Below are positions 19,258-27,187 of a DNA stretch of 36,126 nucleotides, piece after piece; within the stretch, counting starts at the first letter, position 1; every line of letters begins with the position of its first letter. Position numbers and translations under genes: made by a program. The stretch lies in contig PFKE01000103.1 of the NCBI GenBank assembly GCA_002784145.1, positions 1 to 36,126 on the forward strand. The letters are read 5' to 3'. The notes below the pieces were generated by a model. The model was not told the origin of the DNA and did not search any database. It saw only the letters and a list, made by a program, of their open reading frames with translations. Source of the stretch: Flavobacteriaceae bacterium CG_4_10_14_3_um_filter_33_47. Lineage in GTDB: Bacteria; Bacteroidota; Bacteroidia; Flavobacteriales; Flavobacteriaceae.

Positions 19258-20742
19258 TTATTGTTTTAACCAGTTACTTGCAAAATCACAATCCCTATAA
19301 GATCCACTTATTTTTATATAAGTATCCATAATTTTTTCATTTTGCCAGGTCTCAATAGCTTTTAATTTCTTTTCATTAAGGGCTTGTTCTTTAATTTTAA
19401 GATAATCGCGGGCGTAATCAGCTTCGTGTTCATCAACTCTATCAGAAACGGTCAATATTTTAAATTTTATCTTATCGGTTCTATCTCTTTCCGTTTGCAC
19501 CAAACTCACTTCGCCTTCTTTTAAATTTTGAATTTGAGAATATAATTCTGGATCCATTCTTGTTAGTTCAAAATTGTAATCTTGCGTTTCAGGATTTATA
19601 AGTTGTCCGCCATCATTTCTGGTTTCTTTTTCATCACTCGATTCTCTTGCTGCATCGGCAAATGATATATCGCCGTCAACAATACGCTGTCTTATTTTAT
19701 CAATGCGCTCTTTAGCTTCTTTTATGGCATCTGTTGATACTTTTGGAATTAAAAGGATGTGGCTAACATCGTATTCTTGTCCTCGTATTTTTTCACAATA
19801 CACAATATGAAATCCAAAGTCGGTTTCAAAAGGTTCAGATATTTCACCTTCTTGAAGTGAAAATGCCGCCTGCCTAAATTCTTTTACCATTTTTGGGCGC
19901 TTTCTATTTAAGGTGTAAATATAGCCAGACTGTTTGATGCCTGGATCTTCACCGTATAAGACCACTTTTGAACGAAAGCTTGCGCCATTTTCCAAAACGT
20001 CGGCTTTAAATTGTTTTAATTGGTCTATAACGCGTTGTTTTTCTTCTGGCGTAATTTTTGGTTCCACAACTATTTGTGCTACTTTAAGTTCTGTACCAAA
20101 GGTTGGCCTGTCATCTTTAGGTATTTTGTTGAAAAATTCTCTAACTTCTTCTGGGGTTACTTCTACTTCTTCGACAATTTTAGCCTGCATTTTTTTGGCT
20201 AGCTCATTGCTTTTATTGATTTCAAACATTTCCTCTCTCAAACTTTTTTCGTCTTCTTTTTCATAAATCTGCAAAAGTTTTTCCATGGAACCATTGGTTG
20301 ATTGAAGAAACTGCTGAATTTGATAATCGATGTTTTGTCTGATTTCAGCATCTGAAACCGGCAAGCTGTCCTGTATGGCATGATGCGCATACAGTTTGTC
20401 TTCTAATAATTTACCAAATAACTGACAACGAGGAATGTTGGTAGTATTAACACCTTGAGCCTCAAGTTGTAAAATGGCCTTATCAACATCTGAATCCAAG
20501 ATAATAAAATCTCCCACAACAGCAGCAACGCCATCTACCTTTTCGGCTTTGAAAGTATTGATAGAATCTTTAGTTATTTGAGACTCTAGTTTTACATTTT
20601 CTTGAGGTGTAATAGTATCTTTAACAGGTTCTTGAATGATTTCTTGGGCTGATATAACATTTAAAGCAATAAAGGTTATAAAAATGGTGAAAATGAGTTT
20701 CAAATTAATTATAAATTTCAAATTGTTTGTTTTTAATGGCAT
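19258..20742 (-). CDS. SurA-like periplasmic peptidyl-prolyl isomerase
   Basis: A 494-residue exported chaperone with a signal peptide ending FIALNVISAQ, a SurA-type N-terminal helical region that starts VDGVAAVVGDFIILDSDVD (about 50-200), and two parvulin domains (about 215-330, with SGYIYTLNRKRPKMVKEF and FETDFGFHIVYCEK; about 335-450, with VSHILLIPKV and NDGGQLINPET). SurA family members escort unfolded outer-membrane proteins across the periplasm. The ATG at 20742 overlaps the previous gene by 38 bases; a TTG at 20703, just past that gene's stop, would give a more compact signal peptide and cannot be excluded. It is the third gene of the operon. Confidence 0.9.
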   Translation of the reverse strand: MPLKTNNLKFIINLKLIFTIFITFIALNVISAQEIIQEPVKDTITPQENVKLESQITKDSINTFKAEKVDGVAAVVGDFIILDSDVDKAILQLEAQGVNTTNIPRCQLFGKLLEDKLYAHHAIQDSLPVSDAEIRQNIDYQIQQFLQSTNGSMEKLLQIYEKEDEKSLREEMFEINKSNELAKKMQAKIVEEVEVTPEEVREFFNKIPKDDRPTFGTELKVAQIVVEPKITPEEKQRVIDQLKQFKADVLENGASFRSKVVLYGEDPGIKQSGYIYTLNRKRPKMVKEFRQAAFSLQEGEISEPFETDFGFHIVYCEKIRGQEYDVSHILLIPKVSTDAIKEAKERIDKIRQRIVDGDISFADAARESSDEKETRNDGGQLINPETQDYNFELTRMDPELYSQIQNLKEGEVSLVQTERDRTDKIKFKILTVSDRVDEHEADYARDYLKIKEQALNEKKLKAIETWQNEKIMDTYIKISGSYRDCDFASNWLKQ

Positions 20743-21559
20743 CCTTGGTAATATCTTTTTCTAATTCCTTAATAAGTTCAAGCTTTCTTTTGTTAATGAC
20801 AATTTGTTCTATAGTTGGTTTTACATACTCCAATGGTGCTGTTTCACTTCGCAACAAAACCTCATTAATCTGCATCAAATATACTCCTAATGAATCTTTG
20901 AGCTGTACAAAATTAGATTTTTTTAACAGTTCATTTTTATTTTCGGTAGTCATGATTGGAATTTTATCTATAACCTGACTTACCTTTATCCAAATAGTAT
21001 CATTTAACGAATAAGATTTAAACTGAACGGAAATAGAATCTAACTCTTTTTGGTCGGTAGGATTAAATCTTTTGAACTTTTGTTCAATGCTTTTAAAATC
21101 TATCATGTTTTCAACAACATGAACATATCTAAATTTTATAAGCTCTTCGTTTAATTTGAAAATTTCCTTGTTGGCTTCGTAAAATTCTTTAGCTTCATCA
21201 TCAGTAACGGTAGTGTCTATGGTTCTTTTAACTAAAGCTTCAATATAAGCCTTGGTGTATAAATCGTTTTTATACTGGGTTATTAATTTATTGAAAGATT
21301 CTTGCTGGGATTCGCTTAAATTTAACATAGCACCATCCACAAAAAGCTGTTGGGTTGCCCAACGGTTTATAAAGTTTTGCACCACTAAAATACTGTCTTC
21401 TTTGGTGGCATCTTTTGAAACCAAGTCTTTAATATCGTCAAAATACAAATACGAATCGTTTACTCTGGCTACTTTAATTCTATCATCGCTTTCCTTGAAA
21501 AAAAAGGTACAGGATGATACCATTAAAACTAATAATAGGATGTATGCTTTGTTTTTCAA
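20705..21559 (-). CDS. SurA N-domain-like periplasmic lipoprotein, no visible PPIase domain
   Basis: A 284-residue protein with a lipoprotein signal (MKNKAYILLLVLMVSSC, lipobox cysteine at residue 17), so it should be membrane-anchored in the periplasm. The body is helical and resembles the SurA/PrsA N- and C-terminal chaperone parts (KVARVNDSYLYFDDIKDLVSKD, FINRWATQQLFVDGAM, VTDDEAKEFYEANKEIFKLNE), but I see no parvulin core between them. It starts 7 bases after the stop of the parvulin gene and overlaps the next gene, so all three are translationally close. It may be a holdase or an adaptor for its two parvulin neighbours; this is inferred from context. Confidence 0.78.
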   Translation of the reverse strand: MKNKAYILLLVLMVSSCTFFFKESDDRIKVARVNDSYLYFDDIKDLVSKDATKEDSILVVQNFINRWATQQLFVDGAMLNLSESQQESFNKLITQYKNDLYTKAYIEALVKRTIDTTVTDDEAKEFYEANKEIFKLNEELIKFRYVHVVENMIDFKSIEQKFKRFNPTDQKELDSISVQFKSYSLNDTIWIKVSQVIDKIPIMTTENKNELLKKSNFVQLKDSLGVYLMQINEVLLRSETAPLEYVKPTIEQIVINKRKLELIKELEKDITKDAIKNKQFEIYN

Positions 21560-21566
21560 ACCATTA

Positions 21567-23516
21567 TTAATTTATGATGGACTTTATATGGTTTAATTCC
21601 TCTTGATTGATAACAATTTTATATTTTGCCCGTAATGTTTCTAACCAAATCGATTCTTTTTCAGTTTGAAAATCGGCAATCACATTTCCTTTGGCCTCAT
21701 CCAATGATTTTTGAGTGCTAGGATATAGGTCTGTTACATACACAACCACAAAACCATTATTGTGTTTGTAAATTTTTGAGATGCCTTTTTTAAATTCAAA
21801 ATCAATGGGTAACGATTGATCTTGTGCATCCATCAAGCCCGAAGTAAATATAACGTTGACCTCATCATTTTTATTGAATTTATTTTTTATGGCTTCTATA
21901 TCTGAATCGTTATTTAACCATTTAGCGACTTTTTTTAAAACACTTTCTTTTGAAGATGAAGCTACCAACGCATGTACCCTATCTGGCCACATGTATTGCT
22001 CTTTATGAGATTCATAAAATTCTTTAATGGCCATTGAATCTGTTTGGGATGAATTCCAAATGGTGGATTCCATTAAATCAAACAACAACAATCCATCGGT
22101 GTATTCTTGAACAATATTGGCGTAATCTTGGTTTTCTTCCTCTAAATGCGCTTCTTGATATTGTATTAATTGACTGTTTAAAAAAGTTTCATATTGTTTT
22201 GAAATGATTTGATTAAACGGTGCTTTTGATGGCGCGCTACGTTGGGTTTTTACTAGATAATCTCCAAAATCCTGATACGTAAATTCTTTGTTCTCAATTT
22301 TTAAAAATAGCTTTTCGCCAATAAAATCTTCTGGTAATTTCCAGCCACGTTTAAAATAACTGTCATTTAATATGGATGAAAAATAATCTAAATCTTCTGG
22401 ATTGCTTAATACAGTATAGTTTGCTTTTAGCTTGCTTACCAAGGCATCATCAATTAAATGAGAACGCTCATTGCGTTTCACTTTCATTTCCAATTCGGGT
22501 TTTAAATCTAAAAACGGTTTTACTGGCTGTTTATCATAAAGTTTTAAAATGTGCCAGCCATACGCTGTTTTTATAGGTTTTGAAACATCGCCAATCGCTT
22601 CCAAACCAAAGGCAGCCTCTTCAAACTCTTGAGCACTTAATTGACCAGCCGAAAATGGTCCCAACATGCCTCCTTTGCTTGCGGTGGCTGTATCTTCAGA
22701 AAACTGTTTAGCCAACGATTCAAAATCTTCTCCTTGATTTATTTTTTTGTAAATATCATTAATTCTTGTTTCTGCAGTATCCTGTAAAGAATCGCCTTGT
22801 TTAGATTTAACCATAATATGGGCAACGGTTCTTTCTCCTCTAGATTTTCTTTGGTCGTAAACCTTTACAATATGATACCCAAAACGGGTTCTAAAGGGTT
22901 GTGAAATCTCTCCAACCTTGGTGTTAAATGCAGCATTTTCAAAGGCATAAACCATTCTGAAACCAGAAAAATAACCCAATTCTTCGCCAAATAATGTTTG
23001 TCCGTTATGAACGTCTTTCATAACAACTTCAAAGCCTTCATTTAAAGTACGTTCTCTTAACTTAACCATATTGTTATAAGCTACTAAGGTATCGTCCGGA
23101 CTTGCATTTTCTGCCAAACGTACTAAAATATGATTGGCCTTTATTTCATATGAAACACGCTCGTAAGCCTCTTCAATTAAAGCATCGGTTACTTTAGAAT
23201 CGGTCATAAAATTTTTAGCCAGTTGTTTTTTATAACTTTCAAGTTCTCTTTTATAGGAATCTTTATTTTGAAGTCCCAGTGAATGGGCTTCCTTTAGCTT
23301 TAATTTATAATTAGTGAATAGCTTTAAATACTCGTCCACGTTTTTTTGAGATTCATCCTGAACAAGGTCTAAATTTTTTTTGTAAACCCTAATAAACTCA
23401 TCCGAATAAACAGCCTCTTGGTCAATAGTGAATAGCACTTCTTTTTGTTGGGTTTGTGCCTTGAGAACCGATAAAAATAAACTCAATAGTACAATAGGGA
23501 AATAACGTATTTTCAT
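21567..23516 (-). CDS. Periplasmic peptidyl-prolyl isomerase with two parvulin domains
   Basis: The chosen ATG at 23516 gives a clean signal peptide (MKIRYFPIVLLSLFLSVLKAQ) and a protein of 649 residues; an ATG 15 codons upstream (23561) would place extra residues before it. After a SurA-like helical N-region come two parvulin domains (about 105-205, with IKANHILVRLAE and FRTRFGYHIVKVYD; about 210-320, with VAHIMVKSKQ, SKGGMLGPFSAGQ and IKTAYGWHILKLYD). The C-terminal ~300 residues hold further helical chaperone-like sequence. It is probably an outer-membrane-protein folding factor. It is the first gene of the operon, with a good Bacteroidota promoter about 110 bases upstream. Confidence 0.88.
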   Translation of the reverse strand: MKIRYFPIVLLSLFLSVLKAQTQQKEVLFTIDQEAVYSDEFIRVYKKNLDLVQDESQKNVDEYLKLFTNYKLKLKEAHSLGLQNKDSYKRELESYKKQLAKNFMTDSKVTDALIEEAYERVSYEIKANHILVRLAENASPDDTLVAYNNMVKLRERTLNEGFEVVMKDVHNGQTLFGEELGYFSGFRMVYAFENAAFNTKVGEISQPFRTRFGYHIVKVYDQRKSRGERTVAHIMVKSKQGDSLQDTAETRINDIYKKINQGEDFESLAKQFSEDTATASKGGMLGPFSAGQLSAQEFEEAAFGLEAIGDVSKPIKTAYGWHILKLYDKQPVKPFLDLKPELEMKVKRNERSHLIDDALVSKLKANYTVLSNPEDLDYFSSILNDSYFKRGWKLPEDFIGEKLFLKIENKEFTYQDFGDYLVKTQRSAPSKAPFNQIISKQYETFLNSQLIQYQEAHLEEENQDYANIVQEYTDGLLLFDLMESTIWNSSQTDSMAIKEFYESHKEQYMWPDRVHALVASSSKESVLKKVAKWLNNDSDIEAIKNKFNKNDEVNVIFTSGLMDAQDQSLPIDFEFKKGISKIYKHNNGFVVVYVTDLYPSTQKSLDEAKGNVIADFQTEKESIWLETLRAKYKIVINQEELNHIKSIIN

Positions 23517-23630
23517 GTGTTTATAAATATTGTTTTTTAAGTAATTGCGAAAAACATTCATGTAATCATTTCCTTGTGTTTGAAGAAAAGCCTCGTAAAT
23601 GTTTTAATAAAAAAATTTAAACTGTAGCTA

Positions 23631-23661
23631 CAAAAATAGTAATATAAAGCTATTATACAAG
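23631..23661 (-). promoter_or_regulatory. Bacteroidota promoter of the parvulin operon
   Basis: On the minus strand CTTG (23661-23658), a 19-base spacer and TATTTTTG (23638-23631) match TTTG-N19-TAnnTTTG with one mismatch in the upstream box. The predicted leader to the ATG at 23516 is about 110 bases, long for this group. Confidence 0.6.
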
Positions 23662-23730
23662 TTGCTTTAACAAACGGTTTAAAGAATACTTTAGTATCTT
23701 TATTTTCTAATTTTTTTACAGAGTACGTAC

Positions 23731-23967
23731 ATGACAACATTGAAGTTAATTTGGGATTTTCACGGACCCGATGCACACAAAATTGCAGAACACCATGAGA
23801 TTCATTTAAAGCAGTATATCCAATTAAAACAGTTACCTATTACAATCACTGGTATTGAAGATATACATGAGTTACATAGCTTGGCTTTTTTATTGGTGAA
23901 TAAAATGGATATGAAACCTATACGAGATGCCTTAAAACCACATAGAGGGCAAGTTTACAACCCGTAA
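23731..23967 (+). CDS. Small uncharacterised soluble protein
   Basis: A 78-residue protein that starts MTTLKLIWDFHGPDAHKIAEHH and ends DALKPHRGQVYNP. It has no signal peptide or membrane segment and is notably rich in histidine (nine residues, with HHEIHLKQY and IHELHS clusters). I do not recognise a named domain, although this kind of short protein with a W-D-F-x-G-P-D-A start and KPHRG end seems familiar from other Flavobacteria. It stands alone, divergent from the parvulin operon, in a 600-base stretch where no other plus-strand gene is visible. The His clusters could bind metal, but that is only a suggestion. Confidence 0.7.
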   Translation: MTTLKLIWDFHGPDAHKIAEHHEIHLKQYIQLKQLPITITGIEDIHELHSLAFLLVNKMDMKPIRDALKPHRGQVYNP

Positions 23968-24063
23968 GAAATAATTAAAAACTGAATACTGCCACCGGTT
24001 TTTATAAGTGTAGTGGCGGAAAAACTAGTGCCTTCTTTCAGATAACAATATATTACATTCAAT

Positions 24064-24100
24064 GCAATAGCGAGTTGAGTTTAAACCCAAACGCTATTGC
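24064..24100. terminator. Hairpin between convergent genes
   Basis: GCAATAGCG (24064-24072) and CGCTATTGC (24092-24100) form a perfect 9-bp stem around a 19-base loop that itself contains GTTTAAAC. On the plus strand a T-rich stretch follows, so it probably terminates the small plus-strand gene, and it may also end the DUF2892 transcript coming from the other side. Confidence 0.6.
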
Positions 24101-24123
24101 TTTATTATTTGTTGTATGCTGCC

Positions 24124-24336
24124 TTATTTATTTTCTTTCACTTTACAAGTGCTAATTCCAAAAGGAGCGTATAGTGGACAAACACTAATCAGGCTTGTTA
24201 TAAGAAATACCCCAGCTAATACTAACAATACAATTCCAAGTGTACCAGAAATAGTACCTGTATAATAAAGAACCGCCACGATAGCAGCTATTATTATTCT
24301 AATAAATCTATCTACTGAACCCATATTTTTTTTCAT
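24124..24336 (-). CDS. DUF2892 small membrane protein
   Basis: A 70-residue protein with two closely spaced membrane segments (about 10-27 and 32-50) and the cysteine-containing tail SVCPLYAPFGISTC that typifies DUF2892 (YgaP C-terminal-like) proteins. In other bacteria such proteins accompany rhodaneses and sulfur-handling genes, but no rhodanese is visible here. It lies 84 bases downstream of the Crp/Fnr gene on the same strand, with a CRP-type palindrome in between. This placement suggests that the neighbouring regulator controls it. The function is unknown; the two cysteines hint at thiol or sulfur chemistry. Confidence 0.82.
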   Translation of the reverse strand: MKKNMGSVDRFIRIIIAAIVAVLYYTGTISGTLGIVLLVLAGVFLITSLISVCPLYAPFGISTCKVKENK

Positions 24337-24404
24337 TGTGGTAATATTTTAATTGTTTCTGCATTATTGCGATACAAAGATTGCAATTCAGAAGAATCTT
24401 TACA

Positions 24405-24418
24405 GTGACTGCGGTCAC
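24405..24418. promoter_or_regulatory. CRP/FNR-type palindrome upstream of the DUF2892 gene
   Basis: GTGACTGCGGTCAC is a 5+5 perfect inverted repeat and reads GTGA-N6-TCAC, the half-site spacing of CRP-family operators. It starts two bases after the stop codon of the Crp/Fnr-family gene. A weak -7-like AATCTTTG lies about 30 bases downstream on the minus strand (24382-24375), which would put the palindrome near -41 and suggest activation. Confidence 0.55.
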
Positions 24419-24420
24419 CA

Positions 24421-25041
24421 CTAACCAATAATTTTTATTCTACCTGAATTTTGTTCAACTTTCCCATCATTTTCAAGTTTTTTCATTATTCTTGAAATAA
24501 CTTCTCGCGCTGTTCCCAACTCGTTTGCTAATTGAGTATGGCTTATTTTAATTGAAGTGTTACTTATTAGTTCTGTTTTTCTTTTTAAGTGGTCATATAA
24601 TCTTTTATCCATTTTGTCCAGTAACAAATGACTAATGGTATCTAAAAGCTCAGAATACCTTAGGTTGTATTGATTGAAAAACAATTCATTAAACTCAGGA
24701 TATTTTTTTAACCATATGGGCAGATATTGCACAGGTATTAAAATTACTTTAGAATTCTCTTCGGTTTGGGCGAATACTCGACTTGGGGTGTTCTTTAGTG
24801 CTGCGTAAAATGACATCACGCAACTTTGTAAGGGTTCAATATAGTATAAAAGCAATTCCTTTTCATCAAATCTGGAATAAACTTTAACGAGTCCTTTCAG
24901 AACAATTGGCAAGACTTTTACGTACTGTTGTTGTCTTAAAATTTCTGTCCCTTTTGGAATCATTCTGATACTTGATTCTTTAAGAATTAAATCAACCAAT
25001 TCAGGTTTTAAAAATGATAGTATTTTCTTGTCAATTTCCAT
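24421..25041 (-). CDS. Crp/Fnr family transcriptional regulator
   Basis: A 206-residue regulator with an N-terminal cyclic-nucleotide-binding-type beta-roll (about 20-120) and a C-terminal winged helix-turn-helix (about 145-206; recognition region SHTQLANELGTAREVISRIMKKLE). The beta-roll lacks the full cAMP-binding signature and there is no N-terminal cysteine cluster, so it is neither a classical CRP nor an iron-sulfur FNR; the signal is unknown. Two inverted repeats precede it (25047-25062 and 25076-25102), and a CRP-type palindrome directly follows it, ahead of the DUF2892 gene. It is probably a local regulator of that gene and perhaps of itself. Confidence 0.87.
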   Translation of the reverse strand: MEIDKKILSFLKPELVDLILKESSIRMIPKGTEILRQQQYVKVLPIVLKGLVKVYSRFDEKELLLYYIEPLQSCVMSFYAALKNTPSRVFAQTEENSKVILIPVQYLPIWLKKYPEFNELFFNQYNLRYSELLDTISHLLLDKMDKRLYDHLKRKTELISNTSIKISHTQLANELGTAREVISRIMKKLENDGKVEQNSGRIKIIG

Positions 25042-25046
25042 TTTTT

Positions 25047-25062
25047 TAGTTGCACATAACTA
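25047..25062. promoter_or_regulatory. Short palindrome just upstream of the Crp/Fnr gene
   Basis: TAGTT (25047-25051), six bases, AACTA (25058-25062): a 5-bp perfect inverted repeat with the N6 spacing of CRP-family sites, five bases before the start codon. It could be an autoregulatory operator. In DNA this AT-rich, chance is a real alternative. Confidence 0.3.
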
Positions 25063-25075
25063 TTAATATAGCGCA

Positions 25076-25102
25076 TTAAAGCCATCTAAATCATGGCATT
25101 AA
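25076..25102. promoter_or_regulatory. Inverted repeat between guaB and the Crp/Fnr gene
   Basis: TTAAAGCCAT (25076-25085) and ATGGCATTAA (25093-25102) pair over ten positions with one mismatch around a 7-base loop. It lies 13 bases past the guaB stop and about 35 bases before the regulator start, so it may terminate guaB or bind a regulator. There is no long T run, so it is not a clear intrinsic terminator. Confidence 0.4.
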
Positions 25103-25115
25103 CCGAGCCTAGAAA

Positions 25116-26588
25116 TTACCTAGAATAATTAGGAGACTCATTGGTAATGGTAACATCATGTGGATGACTTTCATTAATTCCACTGGCCGTAATTTTTACA
25201 AATTGCCCGTTTTCTTTCAAAGCTTCAATATCTTTAGCACCACAATAGCCCATACCTGCACGTAACCCACCAATAAATTGATGGATGCTTTCGTATAAAT
25301 CGCCTTTATAAGGCACACGACCAACAATACCTTCTGGAACCAGTTTCTTTATATCGTCTTCAACATCCTGAAAATAACGGTCTTTACTGCCTTGTTTCAT
25401 GGCTTCAACAGAACCCATACCACGATATGATTTAAATTTTCTTCCTTCGTAAATGATGGTTTCTCCTGGAGATTCTTTGGTTCCTGCCAATAACGAGCCT
25501 AACATAACACTATCTGCACCAGCAGCAATGGCTTTAGGAATATCGCCTGTATAACGAATACCTCCATCTGCAATCACTGGAACACCAGAACCTTTGATGG
25601 CTGCGGCCACTTCTAAAACGGCAGAAAACTGAGGAAAACCAACACCAGCAATAACTCGTGTTGTACAAATAGAACCAGGGCCAATACCAACTTTAACGGC
25701 ATCTGCACCAGCTTCAACCAGATATTTTGCAGCGGCACCTGTAGCAATGTTGCCAACAATAACGTCGAGCGTTGGAAATTTGGATTTAATGTCTTTTAAA
25801 ACAGAAACGACACTTTTGGTATGTCCGTGAGCCGTATCAATCACTACTGCATCCACACCTGCATTTACTAAAGCTTCGGCGCGTTCTGGAGCATCGGCCG
25901 TAACACCAATAGCCGCAGCCACACGCAAGCGTCCAAAAGCATCTTTATTAGCCATTGGTTTTAGTTTAAGTTTGGTAATATCTCTAAAGGTAATTAATCC
26001 AGAAAGCTTATAATGTTCGTCAACAATCAGGAGTTTTTCAATTTTAAATTGTTGTAGAATTTTTTCAGCATCTTTTAATGACGTTCCAACAGAGGCTGTC
26101 ACTAAATTTTTGCTGGTCATAACCTCAACGATAGGCCGTTTGTTGTCATGCTCAAAACGTAAATCGCGATTGGTCACTATTCCTTTTAAGGTTCTGTGTT
26201 CATCTACGATAGGGATCCCTCCTATACCATGCTCTGCCATACTTTGCTTAGCATCTTTAACCGTTGCGGTTAAAGGTAAGGTTACAGGATCTATAATCAT
26301 ACCACTTTCGGCACGCTTTACTTTTCTAACTTTTAAAGCCTGTGCTTCAATAGTCATGTTTTTATGCAATACACCAATGCCGCCTTCTTGCGCCATAGCA
26401 ATGGCCATTTTACTTTCAGTAACCGTATCCATAGCGGCTGAAATGATAGGCACATTAATGGTGATGTTGCGTGTAAATTTTGTTTGAATATTTACTTCCC
26501 TTGGGAGTACTTCTGAAAAGGCTGGAACTAAAAGGACGTCATCGTAGGTTAATCCTTCTCCTACTATTTTGTTTTGATGTGAAATCAT
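25116..26588 (-). CDS. guaB: IMP dehydrogenase
   Basis: A 490-residue IMP dehydrogenase, which oxidises IMP to XMP in the first committed step of GMP synthesis. It has the usual TIM barrel interrupted by two CBS domains (about 95-205). Visible motifs: [19 protein letters not shown] at the N-terminus, the catalytic loop [13 protein letters not shown] with Cys308, the phosphate site [15 protein letters not shown], the flap [12 protein letters not shown] and [14 protein letters not shown]. Length is standard. It appears monocistronic, with a consensus -7 element and an inverted repeat in its short leader. Confidence 0.97.
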   Translation of the reverse strand: MISHQNKIVGEGLTYDDVLLVPAFSEVLPREVNIQTKFTRNITINVPIISAAMDTVTESKMAIAMAQEGGIGVLHKNMTIEAQALKVRKVKRAESGMIIDPVTLPLTATVKDAKQSMAEHGIGGIPIVDEHRTLKGIVTNRDLRFEHDNKRPIVEVMTSKNLVTASVGTSLKDAEKILQQFKIEKLLIVDEHYKLSGLITFRDITKLKLKPMANKDAFGRLRVAAAIGVTADAPERAEALVNAGVDAVVIDTAHGHTKSVVSVLKDIKSKFPTLDVIVGNIATGAAAKYLVEAGADAVKVGIGPGSICTTRVIAGVGFPQFSAVLEVAAAIKGSGVPVIADGGIRYTGDIPKAIAAGADSVMLGSLLAGTKESPGETIIYEGRKFKSYRGMGSVEAMKQGSKDRYFQDVEDDIKKLVPEGIVGRVPYKGDLYESIHQFIGGLRAGMGYCGAKDIEALKENGQFVKITASGINESHPHDVTITNESPNYSR

Positions 26589-26591
26589 GTT

Positions 26592-26610
26592 GCAATTACG
26601 TTATAATTGC
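26592..26610. promoter_or_regulatory. Inverted repeat in the guaB leader
   Basis: GCAATTA (26592-26598), spacer CGTTA, TAATTGC (26604-26610): a perfect 7-bp inverted repeat that sits between the guaB -7 box and the start codon, three bases before the ATG. It could be a repressor site at the transcription start or a hairpin that occludes ribosome binding. Confidence 0.45.
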
Positions 26611-26613
26611 GTG

Positions 26614-26621
26614 CAAATATA
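26614..26621 (-). promoter_or_regulatory. guaB -7 promoter element
   Basis: TATATTTG on the minus strand matches the Bacteroidota -7 consensus TAnnTTTG exactly, 25 bases before the guaB start. No good -33 TTTG box is seen at the usual distance. The leader would be only about 20 bases long. Confidence 0.55.
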
Positions 26622-26698
26622 CAACTTAATATAAGAATTTACTATAAAAATAAAACCTTGTTAATATAATTATAGAAGCGGTTTATAAATGGGGTCAT

Positions 26699-27187
26699 TT
26701 ATGGTTTTTGAATCAACTGTTTTAAAATAATAATGGTGGAAAATAAAAAAGACAAGGTCATTAATGTTCCAGAAATCATCACAACATACTTCATCCAGAT
26801 TGTGCCAGTCCATAAAAAATATAACCCTCCAAAAGTTAGGATAACTGAGACCAATGGTTCAATCATTAAAAAATTTTTAAAAGGTCTATTTAGTTTGGTA
26901 ATGGACACGATAAGTGCGAGTAGAAAGAAAATAACAGACATGGATAATACATGCGAATGCACTAAAGACAACATTTCTTTTTCACTTTTTTTAAACTTCA
27001 TAATGTCAGCCTCTTCATCATGTTCATTTCCTAAATATTGTTCTTCAATACCGTTTGGATTTGCCGAAGAGGTTTCACCCACAAACAACAATCCTGAAAA
27101 AAAACCTATGCTTAAAACTATCATAAAAACGCCAATTAATAGCTTAATATTTTTTGGTAGTAAAAAAATGTATCCGTTTAATTGCAT
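26699..27187 (-). CDS. Four-helix membrane protein with an H-S-H motif
   Basis: A 162-residue protein of unknown family. It has four membrane segments (about 15-37, 78-97, 105-126 and 130-157). A charged, probably periplasmic loop of about 40 residues between the first two contains NEHDEEADIMKFKKSEKE. Two histidines (His77 and His79, LVHSHVLSMSVIFF) sit at the mouth of helix 2, a position where haem or metal could bind. The start codon abuts the stop of the FMN-binding gene with no gap, so translation is coupled. It is the last gene of the porin/FMN-bind operon and may be the inner-membrane electron donor for the flavoprotein, which is an inference. Confidence 0.72.
   Translation of the reverse strand: MQLNGYIFLLPKNIKLLIGVFMIVLSIGFFSGLLFVGETSSANPNGIEEQYLGNEHDEEADIMKFKKSEKEMLSLVHSHVLSMSVIFFLLALIVSITKLNRPFKNFLMIEPLVSVILTFGGLYFLWTGTIWMKYVVMISGTLMTLSFLFSTIIILKQLIQKP

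Noticed and set aside
23517-23561. Longer start for the first parvulin gene (ATG at 23561)
   Set aside because: It would put 15 residues before an otherwise ideal signal peptide; the promoter position does not decide it, but the shorter form is more plausible.
23989-24019. Hairpin CTGCCAC...GTGGCGG as an intrinsic terminator
   Set aside because: The 7-bp stem needs a G-T pair, the loop is 17 bases and no T run follows; the 24064-24100 hairpin is a better candidate.
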